Source of the DNA: an uncultured Bacteroidota bacterium
Lineage (GTDB): Bacteria; Bacteroidota; Bacteroidia; Chitinophagales; Chitinophagaceae
Direction: 5' to 3'
Assembly (NCBI GenBank): GCA_903851455.1
Contig: CAINOM010000258.1
Location: forward strand, 1 to 6,825
DNA length: 6,825 bases
In this document: one piece after another, positions 4,227 to 6,825 of the stretch
Numbering within the stretch: position 1 is the first letter of the stretch
Layout: every line of letters begins with the position of its first letter
Translations under genes and position numbers: made by a program
Notes under the pieces: model-generated
Database searches by the model: none
What the model was told of the DNA's origin: nothing
What the model saw: the letters and a program-made list of their open reading frames with translations, nothing else

Positions 4227-6215
4227 TTAATACTCTATGGTCATTCCCAGCCCATCCTTCAGCGCGGCCAGATGTGGGTTTTTATTCGCCATGGCCTCAA
4301 ACATCTCGCTCTTGCTCAGCACAGTAATACTCTGCGCCGCCTTTATAGCCTCATCTTCCTGTATTTCAGTGGTTATGCGCACCACCATCCCTGTTTCTGC
4401 TGTATAGTAGTCTATCAGTGGTGTCTTCTGGTCTTTTGCATAGCCATCTGTGAAGCCGCTGGGCGAGATAAGCCTTACTTCATCAGGCGGGTATACCTCC
4501 AGCCGCATCATGCAGAACTGGGAGTGAAGCACACTTTTATTTTCAGCCTGCAGCTTCGCCTTATAGGCTTCAAATAGTTGTTCGGCGGCCTCCCTCGTCA
4601 ATACTTTTTTCTCCTGGTTCTGGTTGGCTGCTGCCTTGGCCACTTCACTATCCAGATCGCCCAGCATATCCATGCTCAGGCGTTTTGGTGAGGCCGGCGC
4701 CCTTCTTGGTGCTGTATTCTGCGGTAAAGGATCGGCTACAGGTGCGCTGTTAACAGGTTGCGATTGTGGTTGTGGCGGCGCAGGTGCCACTTTGGGTTGC
4801 GGAACAGGCGCTACCTCTTCCACCACACTTTCCACAACATTATTTATCGCGTAGTTAGCTTCCGGAGCAGGAGCACTATTAACTGTCAATTGAGGACTGC
4901 CAACTGCCGCCTGCGAACTGTCAACTGCCGACTGTGAACTGGCGACTACAGGAACCCGAGAGCCGCCAGCTGAAGACTGCGAACTGTAAACTGCCGACTG
5001 TAAACCGGCATTTGTCATGGTGAGCGGAGCCGAACCACCGCTTCCTACGCTACTAGAGTTTTTTTTTACATCATCGGTCAACTGTGAACTGCCAACTGTC
5101 AACTGAGAACTGGACACACTTTGCAGCAGAAAACACAGCCTTATCAGGCACATTTCCACATGTAGCCGTTTGTTGGTCGCTGTCTTATATTGCAGCTCGC
5201 TGTCGTTGATCACGTTCAGCGCTGAGAGTATGAATGAGGGCGGAGTCTGGTTGGCCTTTTCATTATACATTGGCCGGTGGTCGTTTGGTACATCCAGCAG
5301 CTTGGCCATGCGGGCATCCTTGCAAAGCAGCAGGTTACGGAAATGCTCCGCCAGCCCGTTGATGATCACATCGCCCTCAAAACCCTTTTCCAGCGCCGAA
5401 TCCAGCAGTAGCAGCGTGCCAGCCACGTCCTGGCTCAGCATACTGTCTGTAAGGCGAAAGTAGAAGTCAGCATCGAGCAGGTTCAGGTGCTCCATGGTAT
5501 TGCTGTAGGTGAGCATTCCATTGGTAAAGCTCGCTATTCGGTCCAGCATACTCAGCGCATCGCGCATGGCGCCTTCGCTCTTCTGGGCTATTACGTGCAG
5601 GGCAGCTTCCTGCGCTACCATGCCCTCTTTAGTGGCTATGCTGTGCAGGTGCGCCACTATATCGTGCGTCGTTATCCGCTTAAAGTCGAATATCTGGCAG
5701 CGGCTAAGTATGGTTGGTAGTATCTTATGTTTCTCTGTTGTGGCCAGTATGAATATAGCATAGGGTGGTGGCTCCTCCAGCGTTTTCAGGAAGGCATTAA
5801 ATGCAGCTGCGCTGAGCATGTGCACCTCATCAATGATATATACCTTGTACCTGCCCTGCTGTGGGGCAAAACGTACCTGGTTGGTAAGTTCACGTATATC
5901 CTCTACAGAGTTGTTGCTGGCCGCATCCAGCTCAAAGACATTGAAAGAAGTATTGTTCTTAAAGCTGACGCAGGTATTGCAGACACCGCAGGCCTCCATA
6001 TCGGGCGTAGGACTCTCACAGTTTATGGTCTTGGCCAGTATGCGCGCGCAGGTGGTCTTGCCCACACCGCGCGGACCGCAAAACAAATACGCATGCGCAA
6101 GGTGCTGGTTCTTTATGGCATTCTTCAGCGTGGTAGTAATATGCTCCTGCCCCACAACTGTATCAAACGTCTGCGGGCGGTACTTACGTGCTGAAACTAT
6201 ATAATTGTCACTCAT
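4227..6215 (-). CDS. dnaX: DNA polymerase III subunit gamma/tau (clamp loader ATPase)
   Basis: A 662-residue AAA+ subunit of the clamp loader, which opens and places the beta sliding clamp; the full-length tau form also tethers polymerase cores and helicase in the replisome. Domain I holds the start motif SARKYRPQTF, Walker A GPRGVGKT (47-54), a zinc-binding set Cys66/Cys76/Cys79/Cys82, Walker B with VYIIDEVH (125-132), sensor 1 ATTE (158-161) and the arginine-finger motif SRC (171-173). Domains II-III extend to about residue 365. A long low-complexity linker (about 366-520) follows: 7-bp-repeat arrays (about 368-446), then a Pro/Ala/Gln stretch, then a conserved C-terminal tau domain (about 530-662). 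An A9 run at codons 383-386 could yield a gamma form of about 387 residues. The start at 6215 gives the family's normal N-terminus. Promoter 6263-6293 precedes it and palindrome 4191-4226 follows. Confidence 0.96.
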   Translation of the reverse strand: MSDNYIVSARKYRPQTFDTVVGQEHITTTLKNAIKNQHLAHAYLFCGPRGVGKTTCARILAKTINCESPTPDMEACGVCNTCVSFKNNTSFNVFELDAASNNSVEDIRELTNQVRFAPQQGRYKVYIIDEVHMLSAAAFNAFLKTLEEPPPYAIFILATTEKHKILPTILSRCQIFDFKRITTHDIVAHLHSIATKEGMVAQEAALHVIAQKSEGAMRDALSMLDRIASFTNGMLTYSNTMEHLNLLDADFYFRLTDSMLSQDVAGTLLLLDSALEKGFEGDVIINGLAEHFRNLLLCKDARMAKLLDVPNDHRPMYNEKANQTPPSFILSALNVINDSELQYKTATNKRLHVEMCLIRLCFLLQSVSSSQLTVGSSQLTDDVKKNSSSVGSGGSAPLTMTNAGLQSAVYSSQSSAGGSRVPVVASSQSAVDSSQAAVGSPQLTVNSAPAPEANYAINNVVESVVEEVAPVPQPKVAPAPPQPQSQPVNSAPVADPLPQNTAPRRAPASPKRLSMDMLGDLDSEVAKAAANQNQEKKVLTREAAEQLFEAYKAKLQAENKSVLHSQFCMMRLEVYPPDEVRLISPSGFTDGYAKDQKTPLIDYYTAETGMVVRITTEIQEDEAIKAAQSITVLSKSEMFEAMANKNPHLAALKDGLGMTIEY
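4878..4947 (-). repeat. 7-bp repeat array B1 in the dnaX linker (10 units)
   Basis: Read on the coding (minus) strand, ten consecutive 7-bp units stay in perfect register. They include AGTCGCC, AGTTCAC, AGTCGGC, AGTTGAC, AGTTCGC, AGGCGGC, AGTTGGC, AGTCCTC, AATTGAC and AGTTAAT. Since 3 x 7 = 21, the translation is a heptapeptide repeat of the form S-S-Q-x-x-V-x (ASSQSAVD, SSQAAVG, SPQLTVN). Confidence 0.85.
4965..5006 (-). repeat. 7-bp repeat array B2 in the dnaX linker (6 units)
   Basis: Six 7-bp units on the coding strand (GGTTTAC, AGTCGGC, AGTTTAC, AGTTCGC, AGTCTTC, AGCTGGC), separated from array B1 by 17 nt of unrelated sequence. It is translated as GLQSAVYSSQSSAG, the same heptad theme as B1. 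Confidence 0.75.
5058..5067 (-). promoter_or_regulatory. A9 slippery run in dnaX, candidate recoding site for gamma
   Basis: The coding strand reads GTA AAA AAA AAC at codons 383-386, with nine consecutive A (plus-strand T 5059-5067), and contains the heptamer A AAA AAC in the right phase for -1 slippage. If one A is added in the mRNA, or the ribosome shifts -1, the next codons are CTC TAG TAG (first stop 5053-5055). If one A is lost, translation ends at TAG 5045-5047 after four more codons. Both give a 387-389-residue protein ending just after domain III. A possible stem AGCGG/CCGCT (5042-5038 with 5027-5023) begins 15 nt downstream, further than usual for a frameshift stimulator, and no upstream Shine-Dalgarno-like sequence is seen. 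In other bacteria gamma is known to arise either by -1 frameshifting (E. coli) or by transcriptional slippage at an A run (Thermus thermophilus). Whether it operates here is inference. Confidence 0.55.
5077..5111 (-). repeat. 7-bp repeat array A in the dnaX linker (5 units)
   Basis: Five perfectly phased units on the coding strand: AGTTCTC, AGTTGAC, AGTTGGC, AGTTCAC, AGTTGAC. It is translated as SSQLTVGSSQLT, directly before the A9 run and after the last helix of domain III. It belongs to the same family as the arrays at 4878-4947 and 4965-5006. Confidence 0.85.
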
Positions 6216-6221
6216 TGTTTA

Positions 6222-6251
6222 AATTCAAAATTCAAAAGGCAAAATTCAAAA
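6222..6251. repeat. AATTCAAAA short direct repeats in the dnaX leader
   Basis: Three copies of AATTCAAAA at 6222-6230, 6229-6237 (overlapping) and 6243-6251. They lie between the dnaX promoter and its ATG and so would form most of the 5' untranslated leader (TTTTGAATT on the mRNA sense). The leader is otherwise free of secondary structure and of any Shine-Dalgarno sequence. Confidence 0.6.
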
Positions 6252-6262
6252 ACTCACGGGAT

Positions 6263-6293
6263 TAAAGGTAAGATGGGAGATGGTGCGGGCAAA
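6263..6293 (-). promoter_or_regulatory. Bacteroidota-type promoter for dnaX
   Basis: On the minus strand TTTG (6293-6290) is followed after exactly 19 bp by TACCTTTA (6270-6263), matching TAnnTTTG except for the last base. The spacing is identical to the osmC promoter. Transcription would start around 6257, giving a leader of about 40 nt. Confidence 0.65.
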
Positions 6294-6344
6294 ATAAAGA
6301 TTTCCACAAATTTTCGTCCTGTATTGTCTATTTTTAGAATGTAA

Positions 6345-6749
6345 ATGCAAGCAGATCGAATGCTGCTCGTTTACCAATGTCAAGATAAAGTTGCACTAGT
6401 TATGGGTATACTCGACGAGCAAAAGGAATTGTGCGCGAAATTTGGAGTAAAGTTTGTCGCTTCACATTCGTTGTTGAAGGTTGGAATATCCCGTAACGTA
6501 AAGGATGGGATTATGCCAATCAACGGATTAAGGCATTCACCGGAGGGCGACACCTCGGGCTGGTATATCTGGGCAGGGGTAGAATTCTCGGAAGATCCCA
6601 ATTTCTTTGTGCCCGTTTGCATCAAACATTTAGATGAATGGTGCGCTGTTGTACTAAAATATTTAGGACTTCCTCCCGGATGGCGATTTTTAGTAAATGA
6701 TGATGATTACCAGGACGTTTGGCAAGACGCATCACTTCTTGAGCGATAG
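6345..6749 (+). CDS. DUF2185/Imm33-like protein, possible immunity protein
   Basis: A 134-residue soluble protein with no signal peptide or membrane helix. The stretch VGISRNVKDGIMPINGLRH, then PEGDTSGWYIWAGVEFSEDPNFFVPV, and the C-terminal YLGLPPGWRFLVNDDDYQDVWQD resemble, from memory, the conserved blocks of DUF2185 and Imm33 proteins. These are small proteins often found as immunity partners of polymorphic toxins or as stand-alone genes of unknown role. No toxin is visible in the window, so an immunity function is inference. The start could be ATG 6345 or ATG 6360 (Met6). A weak -7-like TATTTTTA at 6329-6336 would make 6345 nearly leaderless and would fit 6360 better. It is divergent from dnaX across 129 bp and is followed after 20 bp by another start codon. 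Confidence 0.65.
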   Translation: MQADRMLLVYQCQDKVALVMGILDEQKELCAKFGVKFVASHSLLKVGISRNVKDGIMPINGLRHSPEGDTSGWYIWAGVEFSEDPNFFVPVCIKHLDEWCAVVLKYLGLPPGWRFLVNDDDYQDVWQDASLLER

Positions 6750-6769
6750 TAATTCCTCTGGCAGAAACA

Positions 6770-6825
6770 ATGGAAGATAACAGCAGTAATTTCGATACAA
6801 TAAAAGCTCATTACACCGGTATTTG
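6770..6825 (+). CDS. Start of an unidentified gene, cut by the window edge
   Basis: An open frame from ATG 6770 to the end of the window, giving MEDNSSNFDTIKAHYTGI. The ATG follows an A-rich stretch (GCAGAAACA) like other starts here, and lies 20 bp after the stop of the DUF2185/Imm33-like gene in the same direction, suggesting co-transcription. Eighteen codons are too few to identify a family, and a chance open frame cannot be excluded. Confidence 0.45.
   Translation, partial: MEDNSSNFDTIKAHYTGI

Noticed and set aside
4878..5111. CRISPR-like array
   Set aside because: Repeats are 7 bp and contiguous with no spacers of constant length, and they are translated in frame within dnaX.
5727..6194. 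Long plus-strand open frames (including 5818-6204) opposite the dnaX ATPase domain
   Set aside because: They are shadows of the strongly conserved Walker A/B and zinc-motif coding region on the other strand, and have no start context or recognisable domain.

Overview
The window looks like chromosomal DNA of a Bacteroidota bacterium, most likely Chitinophagaceae or a near relative. This rests on several cues. Several upstream regions carry Bacteroidota-type -7 boxes (TAnnTTTG), two of them with a TTTG -33 element 19 bp upstream. Translation starts are A-rich and lack Shine-Dalgarno sequences. Signal peptides end in AQ. The DnaX N-terminus (SARKYRPQTF) is of the type I associate with this phylum. 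No rRNA, tRNA, CRISPR array, transposase or phage gene is visible.

Layout: (1) 2-331 (+) is the 3' end of an SDR/TIGR01777-type epimerase gene cut by the window edge. (2) 447-860 (+) is an OsmC-family peroxidase with a clear promoter before it and a clear intrinsic terminator after it. (3) 948-1361 (+) is a small three-helix membrane protein of unknown function whose stop codon overlaps that of the convergent gene. (4) 1358-2137 (-) is a secreted outer-membrane beta-barrel-like protein. (5) 2201-2629 (+) is a small exported protein divergent from it. (6) 2724-4037 (-) is the E2 dihydrolipoamide acetyltransferase, probably of pyruvate dehydrogenase. (7) 4227-6215 (-) is dnaX, encoding the tau (and possibly gamma) subunit of the DNA polymerase III clamp loader. 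(8) 6345-6749 (+) is a DUF2185/Imm33-like protein, followed after 20 bp by the start of another gene that runs off the window (6770 onward).

The genes are mostly separate units rather than one pathway: central metabolism (E2), replication (dnaX), peroxide defence (osmC) and envelope proteins. The only operon-like pair is 6345-6749 with 6770 onward.

The most interesting signals lie in and around dnaX. An A9 run sits exactly at the end of the ATPase/domain III region, and both alternative frames hit TAG within five codons. That is the arrangement expected for making a short gamma form by transcriptional slippage or -1 frameshifting. The linker around it is built from 21 copies of a degenerate 7-bp repeat, translated as a heptapeptide. 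The two minus-strand housekeeping genes (E2 and dnaX) each end in a copy of the same bulged palindrome directly after the stop codon, and each is preceded by a degenerate AT-rich short repeat.
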